DNA of 64,000 nucleotides. Origin: Cellvibrionaceae bacterium (GTDB lineage Bacteria > Pseudomonadota > Gammaproteobacteria > Pseudomonadales > Cellvibrionaceae). Under the pieces are notes generated by a model that was not told the DNA's origin, searched no databases, and worked only from the letters and a program-made list of their open reading frames with translations. This document shows, one piece after another, positions 62,949 to 64,000 of the stretch. A program made the position numbers and the translations under genes. Each line of letters opens with the position of its first letter. Position 1 is the first letter of the stretch. The DNA is taken from the NCBI GenBank assembly GCA_024707385.1, contig JANPZW010000004.1, forward strand, positions 358,518-422,517, written 5' to 3'.

Positions 62949-64000
62949 ATGAGCCAAAGAACGTGCCTGTCCGTCATTCTCGCCGCCGGCGAAGGAACCC
63001 ATGAAGAGCGCACTGCCCAAGGTGCTGGATCCGATCGCCGGCCTGCCGATGGTGGCGCATGTCGTCAAGGCCGCAAGGCGCGACGAGGCGAGCGAGGCGG
63101 CGGTGGTGGTGGGCCGCGAGGCCGAAGGCCGCGGTGCGCGAGGCGGTGTTGCCCTCGCGCCGGAGGCGGAGGTTTTCCTGCTAATCCGGAGCGGCTGGGC
63201 ACGGCGCATGCGGTGCTGGCGGCCCGCGAAAAGATCGCGCGCGCCAGCCCTGACGACGTCCTCGTCGTCTTCGGCGACTTGGCCGCTGGTGCAGGCCGAG
63301 GCGCTTGCGGACAGCCTGCGTGCGGGGCTGGCGGCGGGTGCTGCGGTCGTCGTCACGGGATCCCTCGCGCCCGACCCTAAGGATATGGACGGCTGATCGA
63401 GGAGAATGGCGCGCTGGTCGCGATTCGCGAGGAACGCGACGCGAGCGCTGCCGAGCGCGCCATCGATTTCTGCAATGGCGGCCTGATGGCGATTGCCGGC
63501 GCTCATGCGCTGCCGCTTCTCGACGCGGTGAAGAACGACAACGCGAAGGGCGAATACTACCTGACCGACATCGTCGAGATCGCCGCGGACAGGGGCTGAA
63601 GGTGGTGGCGACGGAAGCGCCTACGAAAACGTGCTCGGCATCAACAACCGGCTCGAACTCTCCGAGGCCGAGGCGATCTGGCAGCGCCGGCGGCGGCGGG
63701 AACTGATGCTGGACGGCGTGTCGATGCTCGACCCCGACAGCGTGCATCTTTCGCACGATACGGAGATCGCGCCGGACGCGGTGCTGGAACCGAACCTGTT
63801 CTTCGGTCCGGGCGTGAGCGTTTCCGCCGGCGCGCGCATCCGCGCATTTTCGCATCTGGAGAAGGCGATCGTCGGCGAGAATGCCGAAATCGGGCCGTTC
63901 GCGCGGCTGCGCCCTGGCGCGCAGATCGGCACCAAGGCCAAGGTCGGCATTTCTGTGAGGTCAAGAACGCGGTCGTCGATGCGGGGGCCAAGGTCAATCA
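62949..64000 (+). CDS. glmU: Bifunctional N-acetylglucosamine-1-P uridyltransferase / GlcN-1-P acetyltransferase, partial and frameshifted
   Basis: Makes UDP-GlcNAc for peptidoglycan and LPS. The uridyltransferase part shows [46 protein letters not shown], LVVFGDx[41 protein letters not shown] and [14 protein letters not shown]. The left-handed beta-helix with hexapeptides starts at 63,720 ([55 protein letters not shown]). At least six one-base changes are present. The window ends inside the helix domain. Confidence 0.94.

Overview
The window looks like two unrelated bacterial chromosome fragments joined near position 23,650, apparently by assembly or library error. Left part (1 to about 23,650): a gammaproteobacterium of the Cellvibrio/Teredinibacter type. 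The evidence is the gene order ribF-ileS-lspA-fkpB-ispH-minor pilins and nadC-DUF1631-ampD-ampE, which is also known from Pseudomonas, together with a GH6 cellulase-like lipoprotein carrying a long poly-serine linker. Right part (about 23,651 to 64,000): a high-GC Rhizobiales chromosome, probably Phyllobacteriaceae/Mesorhizobium-like. The evidence is GTTC-N7-GTTC SOS boxes, BA14K and DUF4168 proteins, glnB-glnA, the order gyrA-coaD-ppiA-ppiB-queA-tgt, and at least seven palindromic intergenic repeats of rhizobial type. At the join a gammaproteobacterial DUF481 gene loses its 3' end and is followed at once by a rhizobial inverted repeat and rarA.

Read quality differs on the two sides. In the left part only ribF, ispH, pilY1, the GH6 gene and the DUF1631 gene carry breaks, mostly one-base changes in homopolymers. 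In the right part most longer genes carry several one-base insertions or deletions, so many proteins had to be reassembled from two or three frames. Coordinates given for these genes span the whole reconstructed gene. Even the tRNA-Lys lacks one base. A 950-base stretch (37,281-38,230) is almost pure G-rich low complexity and is probably a sequencing artefact.

Layout, left part: FMN synthesis, isoleucyl-tRNA synthetase, lipoprotein signal peptidase, SlpA-type isomerase and IspH; then a type IV pilus minor-pilin operon (fimT/gspH, pilV, pilW, pilX, pilY1, pilE); then the GH6-like lipoprotein, nadC, a membrane aspartic protease, a DUF1631 protein, and the peptidoglycan-recycling set ampD, ampE, ampG with an alkyltransferase-like protein.

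Layout, right part: rarA, crcB, an RluA-family pseudouridine synthase, an EamA transporter and the ATP12 chaperone; a DUF4212/sodium-solute symporter/YggT-like operon; glnB-glnA behind a likely sigma-54 promoter; NAD(P)HX repair enzyme; DUF72; uvrA and ssb, each with an SOS box; a lipoprotein, a DUF4168 protein and a P-loop kinase hidden by frameshifts; marC; gyrA, coaD, two cyclophilins, queA and tgt.

The most interesting system is the Anbu cluster at 53,754-58,214: a circularly permuted ATP-grasp protein, an alpha-E protein, a transglutaminase-like protease and the proteasome-related Anbu peptidase. A 0.5-kb cassette coding a 23S-rRNA-IVP-type four-helix-bundle protein, bounded by 24-bp inverted repeats, sits between the first two genes. 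After the cluster come BA14K, a small HTH protein, tRNA-Lys, two proteins of unknown function, CcdA, a second EamA transporter and the start of glmU.
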